From Rhodoferax sp. (GTDB taxonomy: Bacteria > Pseudomonadota > Gammaproteobacteria > Burkholderiales > Burkholderiaceae_C): a stretch of 64,000 bases of DNA. Below the pieces are notes generated by a model. That model worked only from the letters and a program-made list of their open reading frames with translations, made no database searches and had not been told where the DNA came from. The stretch is from positions 62,001 to 126,000 of the forward strand of contig NZ_JAUSLE010000021.1 of assembly GCF_030646845.1 (NCBI RefSeq). Reading direction: 5' to 3'. The translations under genes were made by a program, and so were the position numbers. Below are positions 15,653-25,482 of this stretch, one piece after another; within the stretch, counting starts at the first letter, position 1, and the number at the start of each line of letters is the position of its first letter.

Positions 15653-17050
15653 ATGAATGCAGCTGTTGCAGAACCCATTTCCGAAGACCTGTTGCGTCGG
15701 TTTGACGTGTCTGGGCCTCGTTATACCTCCTACCCTACGGCGGATCGCTTTGTCGAGGCTTTTTCAGTTGAAGACTACACCCAGGCCTTGATGCTTCGGC
15801 GTTCCGGGGCGGCCGCCATGACACTGCCGCTGTCCTTGTACGTTCACATCCCTTTTTGTGAGTCCCTGTGCTACTACTGCGCCTGCAACAAGATCATCAC
15901 CAAGCACCATGACCGTGCCGCACCGTATTTGCGTTATCTGAGTCGCGAGGTGGACTTGCACACAGCCCTGCTGGGTGTTGGTCAAGCCGTGACGCAATTG
16001 CATCTCGGTGGGGGAACCCCCACTTTTCTGTCAGACGACGAACTTCGCGAATTGATGGCGATGTTGCGTCGCAACTTCACCTTGGCACCGGGTGGTGAGT
16101 ATTCCATCGAAGTCGATCCCCGCACCATCGACGCCGGACGGCTGGATACGCTGGCAGAGTTGGGATTCAATCGCTTGAGCTTTGGTGTTCAGGATTTTGA
16201 TCCCGAGGTGCAAAAGGCCGTGCACCGCGTCCAGCCTGCGGAACAGGTTTTTGCCCTGGTGGAGGCGGCGCGTCAGCGCAATTTTGATTCCATCAACGTC
16301 GACCTGATCTATGGTCTGCCTCGTCAGAGCCCGGAATCATTCGACCGTACCCTCGCGCAGGTGACCGAGTTGCGTCCCGACCGCATCGCCCTGTATGCCT
16401 ACGCGCACCTGCCAGAGCGCTTCAAGCCGCAACGCAGAATCTCCACCGTGGAGTTGCCGGGAGGCTCGGCCAAGGTGGCCATGCTGGCGCGCTCCATGGC
16501 GGCGTTCATGGAGGCCGGCTATGTCTATGTGGGGATGGATCACTTCGCACTGCCCACCGATGCGCTGGCAATTGCCAAGCGGCAGGGGCGTTTGCATCGC
16601 AATTTCCAGGGTTACAGCACCCAGCCGGATTGCGACCTGATCGGGCTTGGCGTTTCGTCCATTGGCCGCATCGGGGCCACCTACAGCCAGAACGCCAAAA
16701 CGCTGGAAGAGTACTACGACTATCTGGATCAGGGGCATTTTCCGGTGGTGCGTGGCCTTGCGCTCTCACGCGACGACCTGGTTCGCCGGGCCGTGATCAT
16801 GGCCCTGATGTGCCAGGGGCAAGTCTCGTTTGAGTCCATCGAACTGGGCTATCTGGTGGACTTCCGCAATTACTTTGCCTCTGAAATTGAGGCTTTGCAC
16901 AAACTGGCCGAACAGGGGCTGGTTACCGTGGACGACAGTGGCATTCAGGTGACGGACATGGGCTGGTTCTTTGTGCGTGCGGTGGCCATGGTCTTTGATC
17001 GCTATTTGCAGACTGACCGCACGCGCGCCAAGTTTTCCAAGATCATTTAG
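15653..17050 (+). CDS. hemN: Oxygen-independent coproporphyrinogen III oxidase
   Basis: A 465-residue radical SAM enzyme that makes protoporphyrinogen IX without oxygen. The cluster motif CESLCYYCAC (about residues 69-78) and the SAM-binding LHLGGGTPTFL are present, as are the N-terminal SGPRYTSYPTADRF and a complete C-terminal HemN domain, which separates it from heme chaperone HemW. A GGAG ribosome site precedes the ATG. A perfect Fnr box upstream fits anaerobic induction. The UreH-like gene follows after 9 bases. Confidence 0.96.
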   Translation: MNAAVAEPISEDLLRRFDVSGPRYTSYPTADRFVEAFSVEDYTQALMLRRSGAAAMTLPLSLYVHIPFCESLCYYCACNKIITKHHDRAAPYLRYLSREVDLHTALLGVGQAVTQLHLGGGTPTFLSDDELRELMAMLRRNFTLAPGGEYSIEVDPRTIDAGRLDTLAELGFNRLSFGVQDFDPEVQKAVHRVQPAEQVFALVEAARQRNFDSINVDLIYGLPRQSPESFDRTLAQVTELRPDRIALYAYAHLPERFKPQRRISTVELPGGSAKVAMLARSMAAFMEAGYVYVGMDHFALPTDALAIAKRQGRLHRNFQGYSTQPDCDLIGLGVSSIGRIGATYSQNAKTLEEYYDYLDQGHFPVVRGLALSRDDLVRRAVIMALMCQGQVSFESIELGYLVDFRNYFASEIEALHKLAEQGLVTVDDSGIQVTDMGWFFVRAVAMVFDRYLQTDRTRAKFSKII

Positions 17051-17059
17051 CATCGTCCG

Positions 17060-17737
17060 ATGCAATTGTCTCTTGCGATGACGGCGCTTTTGATGGGTTT
17101 GGCCGGAGGGCCACACTGTATCGCCATGTGTGGCGCCGCCTGTGCCGGCATTGGACAGGCCGCAGGCCCGCGCAAAAACTCGGCCATGTGGAGTTTCCAG
17201 CTGGGGCGAATATTGGGTTACTCCGCTTTGGGAGCACTGGCGGCGGCCTCCATGCAGGGCTTGGGCTGGTTGACAGTTCAATCGGCAGCGTTGCGCCCGG
17301 TGTGGACACTCTTCCATGTGGCGACCGCGTTGCTTGGCATGTTGCTGCTGTTGAAAGCACAGCAACCGGTCTGGCTGGAGCAGGCGGGGCGAAAGATATG
17401 GTCTGGCGCACGTTCACTGGCCGCCGGCCGGGGCAGGGGAGCGCCGCTGGTGATTGGGGCGCTGTGGACTTTTCTGCCCTGCGGGCTCCTCTATTCGGCC
17501 TTGCTGGTCGCGACTTTGACGGGCAGGGCACTCGAAGGCGCCATGGTCATGGCTTTGTTTGCGTTGGGTACCAGCGTGTCGATGATGGCGGGCCCGTGGC
17601 TCTGGTTGCGTTTGCGTGGAAAAGGCACTGGTGAATGGGGCGTTCGACTGGCGGGTCTGGCACTGGCTGCCAGTTCGGTCTGGGCTTTGTGGATGGGTTT
17701 TGCCCACGACGCCGCACCATGGTGCGTGACCCCCTGA
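17060..17737 (+). CDS. UreH/SafE-like six-helix membrane protein
   Basis: A 225-residue polytopic protein of the sulfite exporter TauE/SafE or UreH-like transmembrane family (DsbD-related). The first helix carries GGPHCIAMCGAAC and the fourth region carries WTFLPCGLLYSALL, so cysteines and a histidine line two symmetry-related helices. It follows hemN by 9 bases and probably shares its Fnr-controlled transcript. Relatives recur in cbb3/hemN loci, where a metal or thiol role in oxidase maturation is suspected; no reaction can be read here. Confidence 0.82.
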   Translation: MQLSLAMTALLMGLAGGPHCIAMCGAACAGIGQAAGPRKNSAMWSFQLGRILGYSALGALAAASMQGLGWLTVQSAALRPVWTLFHVATALLGMLLLLKAQQPVWLEQAGRKIWSGARSLAAGRGRGAPLVIGALWTFLPCGLLYSALLVATLTGRALEGAMVMALFALGTSVSMMAGPWLWLRLRGKGTGEWGVRLAGLALAASSVWALWMGFAHDAAPWCVTP

Positions 17738-17781
17738 CTGTCGCCCACCCGCTATCATGCGTATGATGGCTACGCTCAGAA

Positions 17782-18870
17782 ATGTCTCGCATGGATGCAC
17801 CCACACCTCTGAATGAAGCTCAGCGTCTGAAGGCATTGCGAACATACGCCATCCTGGACACCCCCGCAGAGCAGGCTTACGATGACATAGTCAAACTGGC
17901 CTCGTTAATCTGCGATGTGCCCATTGCGCTGATTTCCATGATTGACGAAGACCGTCAATGGTTCAAGGCAAAAGTAGGGCTGGGCGCTCTGCAGACACCC
18001 CGAGGCGAGGCTTTTTGTGCCCACGCCATTTTGAATCCAGGGGAGCTCATGCAAGTGCATGACGCCTCCCTTGACCCGCGCTTTGCCGACAACCCACTGG
18101 TAACAGGTGATCCGAAGATCCGTTTTTATGCCGGCGCGCCGCTGGTGACTGCGTCAGGTGTTGCGATGGGGACCGTTTGTGTGATTGACCAGGTGCCCAG
18201 AACGCTGGAGCCACGCATGGTGGAGGCGCTGGAGGCGCTGTCGCGGCAGGTCGTCGCCTTGCTGGAACTTCGACACGCCCACCGCAAGCTCGAACTTCTT
18301 GCTGCCGAGCAGCAGGAGCGGCAAATACAGCTTGAAGGCTATCAGAAGCAGCTTGAAGGCTTGAACCAGATTCTGGTAGAGCAAAACACCATCGATGCCT
18401 TGACCGGCCTGAAGAATCGCCGGGCCTTTGACCGTATCCTGAGTGAAGAGTTGTCGCGCAGCGGGCGCGCAGGCTCTTCCCTGGCATTGATCTTCATCGA
18501 TGTGGATCACTTCAAGGCATTCAATGACGAGTTTGGCCACATTGCTGGTGATGGGGCGCTTCAGCAGATCGCCCTGATGCTTCAGTCGCAAGCCCGCCCC
18601 TATGATCACGCGGCGCGCTATGGCGGGGAGGAGTTTGTTCTGATCCTGCCGGACACTGGCATGGACGCCAGCATGGTGGTGGCTGAGCGCATACGCGACG
18701 CGATGCAATATGTCCACTGGCAGCACAGGCCCATGACAGTCAGCATCGGCGTGACAAGTACCACCGCGGTTGACGGCAGCGTGAGCTTGGTAGGCCGTGC
18801 CGACAGGGCGCTTTATGCGGCCAAACGCAAAGGGCGAAACTGCGTGGTGTATCTGGGTGAGGACAGCTGA
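17782..18870 (+). CDS. GAF-GGDEF diguanylate cyclase
   Basis: A 362-residue signalling protein. An N-terminal GAF domain (about 25-165) with PIALISMIDEDRQWFKA is joined by a coiled-coil linker (about 168-205) to a GGDEF domain (about 208-360). The active-site loop reads RYGGEEF near residue 282, and RPYD upstream of it is a complete inhibitory I-site, so it is probably an active, product-inhibited c-di-GMP synthase. No transmembrane segment is present. A second ATG three codons later is an alternative start. Possible -10 box TATGAT lies at 17762-17767. Confidence 0.93.
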   Translation: MSRMDAPTPLNEAQRLKALRTYAILDTPAEQAYDDIVKLASLICDVPIALISMIDEDRQWFKAKVGLGALQTPRGEAFCAHAILNPGELMQVHDASLDPRFADNPLVTGDPKIRFYAGAPLVTASGVAMGTVCVIDQVPRTLEPRMVEALEALSRQVVALLELRHAHRKLELLAAEQQERQIQLEGYQKQLEGLNQILVEQNTIDALTGLKNRRAFDRILSEELSRSGRAGSSLALIFIDVDHFKAFNDEFGHIAGDGALQQIALMLQSQARPYDHAARYGGEEFVLILPDTGMDASMVVAERIRDAMQYVHWQHRPMTVSIGVTSTTAVDGSVSLVGRADRALYAAKRKGRNCVVYLGEDS

Positions 18871-18914
18871 GACCGTGCGTAGCGGGCGCCTGCCCAGCTG
18901 AGCCGTTTGCTCGA

Positions 18915-20102
18915 TCAACGCGCCTTGACCCGGTCGCCGTCCTTGAGCTTGGTGTCCGGGTAGACAATCACCTGGGTGTCTTTGGTCAAGCCTGACTTGA
19001 CCCATGCTTCGACGCCGTTGCGTGCTGTCACTTCAATTTCTTGCAGGCGGGCACGGCCTTTGTCCAGCACAAAAAGGCCTGAACGCGCACCGACCGGAAA
19101 CAGCGCGCTGACTGGAATCTTGACGGCGTTGTCCACCACCTGAACAAGCACCCGCACATCGACCTTGAACCCATCACCAAGGGTGTGCCATTTCTCGGGC
19201 GGCGAGGTGATGTCAATCACCGCATTGACGCGCTGCTCTTCCACGCCCAGGGCTGAGACTTTGGTGAATGCCGCCGGCTCGATCAGTCGCACCTGGCCCT
19301 CCAGGACGTCCGGTCCGCCCCAGTTCGAGAGCTGCACTGCGGTCCCTGGCTTGATCTGCGCCGCTTCTTCGGTCAGGATATCCACGACCACTTCCAGCTG
19401 CCGCGGGTCGCCCAGTTCCATGATCGGCGTGCCCGCCATCACGATGCCTTCACTCTGTTGCAGTACCTTCAGCACCTTGCCGGACACCGGTGCCCTGACC
19501 TCGTAGGCGCGCTGCAGCCCGTCTCGCGGGGACTGCGAGAACTGCCGCAGGGCTACGCGTGACTGTTCCAGCTCATGGCGCGTGGCTACTTCTTCCTGAC
19601 GCGCACTCTCCAGTTCTTTTTCGCGCAGGCGCACGTTCAGTCGTCCGGTTTCATTCTGGTTGGGAGAGACAAAACCCTGCTGGGCAAGCGCTTCGCTGGG
19701 CTTGAGATCAGCACGCGCCTGGTCCAGCGCCGCACCAGCCCGCTCCGCATTGGCTTGTGCCCGCGCGACCGAGGCCTGCATCGCGCCAATGCGCGCACTT
19801 TGCTCGGCGCGGGTGCGCTCATCAAGCAATGCCGGAGCCACTGGCCAGAATGTCGCCACGGCGGCGTCACGCACCACTGTATCGCCTTGCTTGAGGAGGA
19901 TGCGTGCCACGCGACCCGCCAGCGGCGCCGAGACGACATAACGGTCGCGCAAGCGCGTCTTGCCATCCTCCTGCACAGAACGTTCAAACCGTCCCTGGGT
20001 CACCGTGGCGATTTCGACCTCTGCCGGGGTGGGCATGAAGGCCCACCCCAGCAATGCCAGAGCCAGCAGGCTGACGATGCCAATCCATATTTTTCTTTTC
20101 AT
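18915..20102 (-). CDS. Periplasmic adaptor (membrane fusion protein) of ABC exporter
   Basis: A 395-residue HlyD/RND-type adaptor. An N-terminal membrane anchor (about 5-22) precedes a split lipoyl domain (VSAPLAGRVARILLKQGDTV and VRAPVSGKVLKVLQQSEG), a long coiled-coil hairpin (about 90-180) and beta-barrel segments. I start at the ATG of KRKIWIGI; the open frame continues upstream without support. It is the third gene of a transcript with the permease and the ATPase, 16 bases after the permease stop. It should link the inner-membrane exporter to an outer-membrane channel encoded elsewhere. Confidence 0.88.
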   Translation of the reverse strand: MKRKIWIGIVSLLALALLGWAFMPTPAEVEIATVTQGRFERSVQEDGKTRLRDRYVVSAPLAGRVARILLKQGDTVVRDAAVATFWPVAPALLDERTRAEQSARIGAMQASVARAQANAERAGAALDQARADLKPSEALAQQGFVSPNQNETGRLNVRLREKELESARQEEVATRHELEQSRVALRQFSQSPRDGLQRAYEVRAPVSGKVLKVLQQSEGIVMAGTPIMELGDPRQLEVVVDILTEEAAQIKPGTAVQLSNWGGPDVLEGQVRLIEPAAFTKVSALGVEEQRVNAVIDITSPPEKWHTLGDGFKVDVRVLVQVVDNAVKIPVSALFPVGARSGLFVLDKGRARLQEIEVTARNGVEAWVKSGLTKDTQVIVYPDTKLKDGDRVKAR

Positions 20103-20118
20103 TTTTTCTCCAGTTTTC

Positions 20119-22482
20119 CTATTCGCGCGTCTTGAGCACACCAACGAGATCCAGCGTATCCACCCGGCGGCGCACAATCAGCGCGCTGACAATTCCGGCG
20201 CCAAAAACGCACAGGACAGCGTACGCGTAGGTGGCGGGCTCGATCACGAGAGGAAAATAGAACTCATCCGTTTTGATCAAGCCGACAATGGTCGATGCAA
20301 GGAAGTAGCCCAGTGCCATTCCCAAGGGTGTGGCGAGCACAATTTCAATGGCCAGTTCGCCAAGCAGAAACGCCGATACCTCGCCACGGGTGAATCCGAG
20401 CACGCGCAGACTGGCCAGCTCCCAAGCGCGTTCTGCCAGCGCAATGCGGGCGTTGTTGTAGACCACGCCGATGGCGATGATGGTGGCAAATGCGGTCAAA
20501 ATGCCGCTGAACACCATCAGGTTGCGCGCGGTGACGTCCTCGATGTTCCGTTTCATCACAGATTTGCTGAAAGCCGCCGCGACCCGCGGAAGCTCTTTGA
20601 GCTCGTTCAACAACTCGGCGTCGTGCCCACGGTTCACGGCGATGGTGACCTGATTGACGATATCGCCCTCCCGGAGCAGGGCGTTCAATGCGTGCCTTTC
20701 GATGTAGGCGTTCATCCCCAGCATCTCGGTCACGACGCCTGCCACGTTGATTTCCAGCGCTTCGCGCCGCCCTTCCAGAAATTCCAGGCGCACCGTGTCG
20801 CCGGGCTTGACCTTGAGTCGATCTGCCAGGCGATCGGTCAGCAGTAGACCATTGAGCGGCGGATTGATAACCTGGTGCTCCAGACCGACGATGCGGTGCA
20901 GCTCGGGCTGGCTGGTTTTTCCCTGGATGGCCCCGCGCCAGGTGTGATTGGCGTTGACCAGCCGTGCGGAGACGGTCCGCGCTCCTTCCACTGCCGTGAC
21001 ATGCGGTAGTCTGGCCATTTCGTGCTGGATGCGGGCCGGTGTCGCCTCGATCAGACCGATCGTCACATCCCCGCGCAGAACCTGATTGAACTGGGTGTGC
21101 ATCAGGACTGCGATCGAGTCGCGCCAGAACGCGCCGGTGATCACGATGGCCATCGCCACGGCAATGCCGAAGATGGTCAGTCCGGTGCGCAGGGGGCGGC
21201 GTTCCATGGTTCGCAAAATCATGCGAACCGCTGGAGAAAACCAGTGCTGCAAGCCCCAGCGCTCAACCAGCATTGGTTTGTAGACCCCGGGCGAGGACGG
21301 GCGCATGGCTTCGGCGGGTGCCAGTTGCACGGTGGCCCGAATGGCACTCAGCGTGGCCAGCACGGCCGCCGACATGGCAACGCCGACAGCCGCGAGAATC
21401 AGCGCCGGTTTGACCCGATAGCTCAACTCCGGAAAACGGAACACGTCTGCATAGATGCCTACAAACCAGTGCCCCAGTACCGCTCCCAGGGTCAGACCCA
21501 TGGCCAGCCCCAACACCACAATCACCAGTACCAGTTTCAGATAGTGCAGGCCGATGGCCCGGTTCTCGTAGCCGAGCGCCTTCAGGGCGGCAATCTGCTC
21601 GCGCTGTGTTGCGATCTGCCGGCTGAGCACGACATGCAGCAAGAACCCCGCCACGGCCAGGAAAATGCTGGGCAATACCGTTCCGAGCACGCGCTGCTCC
21701 TTGATCTCGGAGTCAAGAATCATGTGAGACATCTGCTGATCACGGCCGTGGGCGTTGATCCCGCCATAGGGTGTGAGCAGCCGGTTCAGTTGATCGATCA
21801 CCGGCCCCTCGGTACCCCCCGGGCCAAGGCGCACCGCCACCTGGTTAAAGGCGCCTTCCATGTTGTAGGCCGCGGCCAGAGCCCGCCGGTCGATCCAGAA
21901 GACGCCAAAGCCACGCTGATCCGGTGAACCGGCCAAGCCCGCGAAGATGTACTCGGGCGAGAGCGCAACGCCCACAATCAGCAACTCTTCGCGCTTGCCA
22001 TTGACCAGAGCACCAATGCGGTCACCGGGTTTGAGCTGGCGACCGATCGCAAAGCCTTCTGACACCAGCGCTTCGATGGCGCCACTGCGATGTGTCTCGA
22101 TCATGCGCCCGCTGCGCAGCTGCACCTTGTTCAGACGTTGCGGCGTTCGCGCATCAATCCCGATCAATCGGCCAACGATGGGGTCAGCGACGTCCGGTAT
22201 GGTGATCGGTACCAGTTCGGTGAGCGAAGTTTCGACATGGGCCGCGCCGGGAATGGTCTCAAACTGGCGCTCCAGCGAAAGGGGCGCCCTTTTGAGCGTG
22301 GCAAACACATCGGCAAAACGCGCATCGGCGTAGTAAAGATCGCGTGACCACGACAAAGCATCGTAGGCGCTGAAGGTCGTGATGAAGCCGGCCACGCTGC
22401 TGGCCACGACCAGAGCGATGGTCAGCGCCTGGCTCCACATCAGGCGCAGGTCCCGGAGGAGCTTGCGGTCAAGCGCTTTCAC
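20119..22482 (-). CDS. ABC transporter permease with two FtsX domains
   Basis: A 787-residue FtsX/MacB-type permease with two copies of the four-helix FtsX core, one in the middle (about 265-400) and one at the C-terminus (about 660-780), plus large periplasmic domains. The start is a GTG at 22482, which leads straight into KALDRKLLRDLRLMWSQAL; a longer open frame runs into the ATPase gene. Permeases of this duplicated type often work with LolD/MacB-like ATPases to export lipids, peptides or small molecules. The substrate is unknown. Confidence 0.87.
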   Translation of the reverse strand: MKALDRKLLRDLRLMWSQALTIALVVASSVAGFITTFSAYDALSWSRDLYYADARFADVFATLKRAPLSLERQFETIPGAAHVETSLTELVPITIPDVADPIVGRLIGIDARTPQRLNKVQLRSGRMIETHRSGAIEALVSEGFAIGRQLKPGDRIGALVNGKREELLIVGVALSPEYIFAGLAGSPDQRGFGVFWIDRRALAAAYNMEGAFNQVAVRLGPGGTEGPVIDQLNRLLTPYGGINAHGRDQQMSHMILDSEIKEQRVLGTVLPSIFLAVAGFLLHVVLSRQIATQREQIAALKALGYENRAIGLHYLKLVLVIVVLGLAMGLTLGAVLGHWFVGIYADVFRFPELSYRVKPALILAAVGVAMSAAVLATLSAIRATVQLAPAEAMRPSSPGVYKPMLVERWGLQHWFSPAVRMILRTMERRPLRTGLTIFGIAVAMAIVITGAFWRDSIAVLMHTQFNQVLRGDVTIGLIEATPARIQHEMARLPHVTAVEGARTVSARLVNANHTWRGAIQGKTSQPELHRIVGLEHQVINPPLNGLLLTDRLADRLKVKPGDTVRLEFLEGRREALEINVAGVVTEMLGMNAYIERHALNALLREGDIVNQVTIAVNRGHDAELLNELKELPRVAAAFSKSVMKRNIEDVTARNLMVFSGILTAFATIIAIGVVYNNARIALAERAWELASLRVLGFTRGEVSAFLLGELAIEIVLATPLGMALGYFLASTIVGLIKTDEFYFPLVIEPATYAYAVLCVFGAGIVSALIVRRRVDTLDLVGVLKTRE

Positions 22483-22492
22483 CAGGGACCTC

Positions 22493-23269
22493 TCACCAGG
22501 AAAGCTCGGACGGTTTGAGTTTGTGGGCGTTCTGCTCAACGCGCTGGATGCGCCCGCCACCCAGGTACAACACGCGATCCGCCATGCCGGCAATCGCCGC
22601 GTTGTGCGTGATCACGATGGCAGTGGTGCCCAGTTCCCGGTTTATGCGCTCGATCACTTCCAGCACCAGTTTGCCGGTCACGTAGTCCAGGGCGCCAGTG
22701 GGCTCGTCGCACAGAAGAACCTCGGGGCGTTTGACAATGGCGCGCGCAATGGCCACGCGCTGCTGCTCGCCGCCAGACAGCTGGGACGGAAAGTGATCCA
22801 GCCGCTCCGCCAGTCCGACCAGGCCCAGCGCCTCATCGGCGGGCATGGGGTTGTCGGCAATGTCGGTGACCAACTCAACGTTCTCGCGCACCGTCAGGCT
22901 GGGTATCAGGTTGTAGAACTGAAACACAAAGCCCACATGCTCGCGCCGGTACTGGGTGAGCTGCGCCTCGGTCGCCGCAGTGAGGTCATGTTCGGCGAAA
23001 CGGGCGATGCCGCTGGTCGGGCGGTCCAGGCCGCCCAGGATGTTGAGCAGGGTCGATTTGCCACTGCCCGACGGACCCAGCAGAACGATGAACTCGCCAC
23101 GATAAATTGTCAGGTCCACCTCTCGCAGGGCATGGACCTTCACCTCGCCCATCTGGTAGGTTTTGCTCAGGCTCTGGGCAGTGAAGATGGCGGGGCGACC
23201 GGCCTGGTCAACCGGCAGCTCGGTCGGCTGTTCGGCGGTGGAGGGCTTGGCAAGTGGGGCGGTGAGCAC
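22493..23269 (-). CDS. ABC transporter ATPase, MacB/LolD type
   Basis: A 258-residue ATPase. Walker A GPSGSGKS is at residues 65-72, the signature is [14 protein letters not shown], and Walker B is [12 protein letters not shown]; the H-loop follows as VITHNAA. The first 28 residues form a short nonconserved extension. It is the first gene of an ATPase-permease-adaptor operon on the minus strand and is divergent from dusA. Confidence 0.92.
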   Translation of the reverse strand: MLTAPLAKPSTAEQPTELPVDQAGRPAIFTAQSLSKTYQMGEVKVHALREVDLTIYRGEFIVLLGPSGSGKSTLLNILGGLDRPTSGIARFAEHDLTAATEAQLTQYRREHVGFVFQFYNLIPSLTVRENVELVTDIADNPMPADEALGLVGLAERLDHFPSQLSGGEQQRVAIARAIVKRPEVLLCDEPTGALDYVTGKLVLEVIERINRELGTTAIVITHNAAIAGMADRVLYLGGGRIQRVEQNAHKLKPSELSW

Positions 23270-23385
23270 AGTCTGGGCCTTGTGGGTTGGCGCTTTCAGC
23301 GGACACTATCTCATGCATCAGGACCGCGGCAATTGACGCATGTCATGATTCTGCAGGTTTTAGCGTGACAGGGATAATCCTTCCC

Positions 23386-24384
23386 ATGTCGAGCCTGAAA
23401 CCCGTTCCCCCTGACCGCTGGAAGCTGTCCGTCGCCCCGATGATGGACTGGACTGACCGCCATTGCCGCTATTTCCATCGACTGCTCTCGCGCCACGCGC
23501 TGCTTTACACCGAAATGGTGACCACCGGCGCCTTGATTCACGGCGATGTGCCACGCCATCTGCGCTACAACGTCGAAGAGCATCCACTGGCGCTTCAGCT
23601 CGGTGGCAGCGAGCCGGCGGACCTGGCCCATTGCGCCAGGCTGGGCGAGCAGTGGGGTTATGACGAAATCAATCTGAACTGTGGTTGCCCGAGTGAGCGT
23701 GTGCAGCGCGGCGCATTTGGCGCCTGCCTGATGGCCGAGCCACAGCTGGTGGCGGATTGCGTCAAGGCCATGGTGGATGGGGTGCAGGTGCCTGTCACCG
23801 TCAAACACCGCATTGGCATCGACAAGTCTGAAAGCTATGACTTCGTGCGTGATTTCGTGGGCACAGTGAGCGAAGCGGGCTGCCACACCTTCATCGTGCA
23901 TGCCCGCAACGCCTGGCTGAAGGGCTTGAGTCCGAAAGAAAACCGCGAAGTGCCGCCGCTGCGCTATGAGTGGGCCCACCGCCTCAAAAGTGACTTCCCG
24001 CACCTGGTCATTGCCGTCAACGGCGGCATCACCACCACCGCGCAGGTGCAGGAGCAATTGCAGCATGTGGACGGCGTGATGCTGGGCCGCGAGGCTTATC
24101 ACAACCCCTGGCGGCTCAGTGAGTGGGATACAGCGTTTTACGGTGCCGCCCCGACCGGGCTGACCCGTGAGCAGGTGGAGGAGCAGATGGTGAGCTACAT
24201 GGAGCGAGAGGCCGCCGAACACGGCACGCCCTGGTATCCAATTGCCCGCCACATGCTGGGTCTGCGCCACGGGCTGCCGGGCGCGCGCCGGTGGCGGCAG
24301 GTCTGGAGTGATCACAAAGTCAAGGATCTGCCTGCGCGGGATGTGATGGCTCAGGCGCACGGAGCTGCGTTTGCCGCGGCTTGA
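23386..24384 (+). CDS. dusA: tRNA-dihydrouridine(20/20a) synthase
   Basis: A 332-residue flavoprotein that reduces uridines in the tRNA D-loop. The FMN-barrel starts with LSVAPMMDWTDRHCRYF; the catalytic cysteine lies in NCGCPSERVQRGAFGACLM; KHRIGID and NGGI are phosphate/flavin contacts. ATG 23386 gives the normal DusA N-terminus; a longer frame upstream is not conserved. The next gene starts inside its last codons. Confidence 0.94.
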   Translation: MSSLKPVPPDRWKLSVAPMMDWTDRHCRYFHRLLSRHALLYTEMVTTGALIHGDVPRHLRYNVEEHPLALQLGGSEPADLAHCARLGEQWGYDEINLNCGCPSERVQRGAFGACLMAEPQLVADCVKAMVDGVQVPVTVKHRIGIDKSESYDFVRDFVGTVSEAGCHTFIVHARNAWLKGLSPKENREVPPLRYEWAHRLKSDFPHLVIAVNGGITTTAQVQEQLQHVDGVMLGREAYHNPWRLSEWDTAFYGAAPTGLTREQVEEQMVSYMEREAAEHGTPWYPIARHMLGLRHGLPGARRWRQVWSDHKVKDLPARDVMAQAHGAAFAAA

Positions 24385-25276
24385 ATTGCATCACCGGTGG
24401 GCGTTGACGCTGATCTGGTTCACGCCGGCGCTCTGGGCCGTCAATTACATCGTTGCGCGTGCCGCCCCCGGCGTGGTGGAGCCGCATACGCTGGCCCTGG
24501 GCCGCTGGGCCCTGGCGGGTGCCCTGCTGGCGTTCATGGCCCGCGCCGAGCTTTGGCGCGAGCGACGCGCGATCGCCGCCGTCTGGTACGAGTATGTGGT
24601 GTTGGGATCACTGGGCATGCTGGTCTGCGGCGCCTGGGTCTACGTGGGCGCAAAAACCACCGGGGCGATGAACATTGCGCTGATCTATTCAGCGTCCCCG
24701 GTGCTGATTGCATTGGGGGCCGTGGTCTGGCTGGGCGAACGCTTCGCCGCACGGCAGGTGCTGGGTGTCGTGGTGGCCATGGCTGGCGTGATGCACGTGA
24801 TTGTGAAGGGGCAGTGGACGGCTCTGGCGAACGTTCAGTGGGTGGCGGGCGACGGCTGGATCGTGCTGGCGATGGTGTCCTGGGCCCTCTACGCACTGCT
24901 GCAGAAAAAATGGCCCAGCTCTTTGAGTGCCACGGCCCGCCTTGCCGCCATTTGCGCCGGTGGCGTGCTGGTTCTGCTGCCGTTCGCGGTATGGGAAATG
25001 GGCCTGCCCAGCACACCGGCCTGGAGCCGGCAGGCGACCTGGCTGATCGTGGTCGCGGCGCTGCTGCCCGGCCTCGGTGCGTACCTGATCTACGGTTGGT
25101 CGCAAAAAATACTGGGCGCCAGCCGGGTCGCCGTGACGCTCTACTTGGGGCCGCTGTACGCCGCATTGGCGGCCTGGGGCGTGCTCAACGAGCCGCTGGG
25201 CTGGCATCACCTCTTAGGCGCAGCCCTGATCCTGCCGGGGGTCTTTTTGGTGACGCGCACCACGCGTGCGCCGTGA
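24371..25276 (+). CDS. DMT-superfamily (EamA) transporter
   Basis: A 301-residue membrane protein with about ten helices in two EamA repeats (about 12-140 and 158-298). It begins at a TTG that overlaps the end of dusA by 14 bases; a second TTG five codons on is equally possible, and no ATG precedes the first helix. Such proteins export metabolites or amino acids; the substrate cannot be predicted. Confidence 0.83.
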   Translation: MPRLELHHRWALTLIWFTPALWAVNYIVARAAPGVVEPHTLALGRWALAGALLAFMARAELWRERRAIAAVWYEYVVLGSLGMLVCGAWVYVGAKTTGAMNIALIYSASPVLIALGAVVWLGERFAARQVLGVVVAMAGVMHVIVKGQWTALANVQWVAGDGWIVLAMVSWALYALLQKKWPSSLSATARLAAICAGGVLVLLPFAVWEMGLPSTPAWSRQATWLIVVAALLPGLGAYLIYGWSQKILGASRVAVTLYLGPLYAALAAWGVLNEPLGWHHLLGAALILPGVFLVTRTTRAP

Positions 25277-25311
25277 GGCGATGGATTCCATTTTTTTATA
25301 TGGTGAATTGG

Positions 25312-25360
25312 GCTCCAGCCCTCGTTGATAATGCGTATGTAGCTATAAATAAGATAGCAA
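25312..25360 (+). repeat. Dispersed palindromic element, copy 4 (intergenic, before smc)
   Basis: Runs from CTCCAGCCCTCGT through a degenerate ATAATGCG to AGCTATAAATAAGATAGCA. It lies between the DMT permease stop and smc in a 206-base gap with no other visible feature. Confidence 0.75.
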
Positions 25361-25482
25361 AACTACCTCTGCTTCGGGTGCCGGCTCCCCAAGACCCGGC
25401 AAGGTATCATGGCGGGGTGTTTCGCGGGCTGCCCGACAGCCCCTGACCCAGTCAAATCAACTTCAGCTAGCGTCAGCGATCC

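Noticed and set aside
17754-17767. ATCAT-GCGT-ATGAT as an operator upstream of the GGDEF gene
   Set aside because: The symmetry can be explained by overlapping -10-like hexamers; there is no known site to match.
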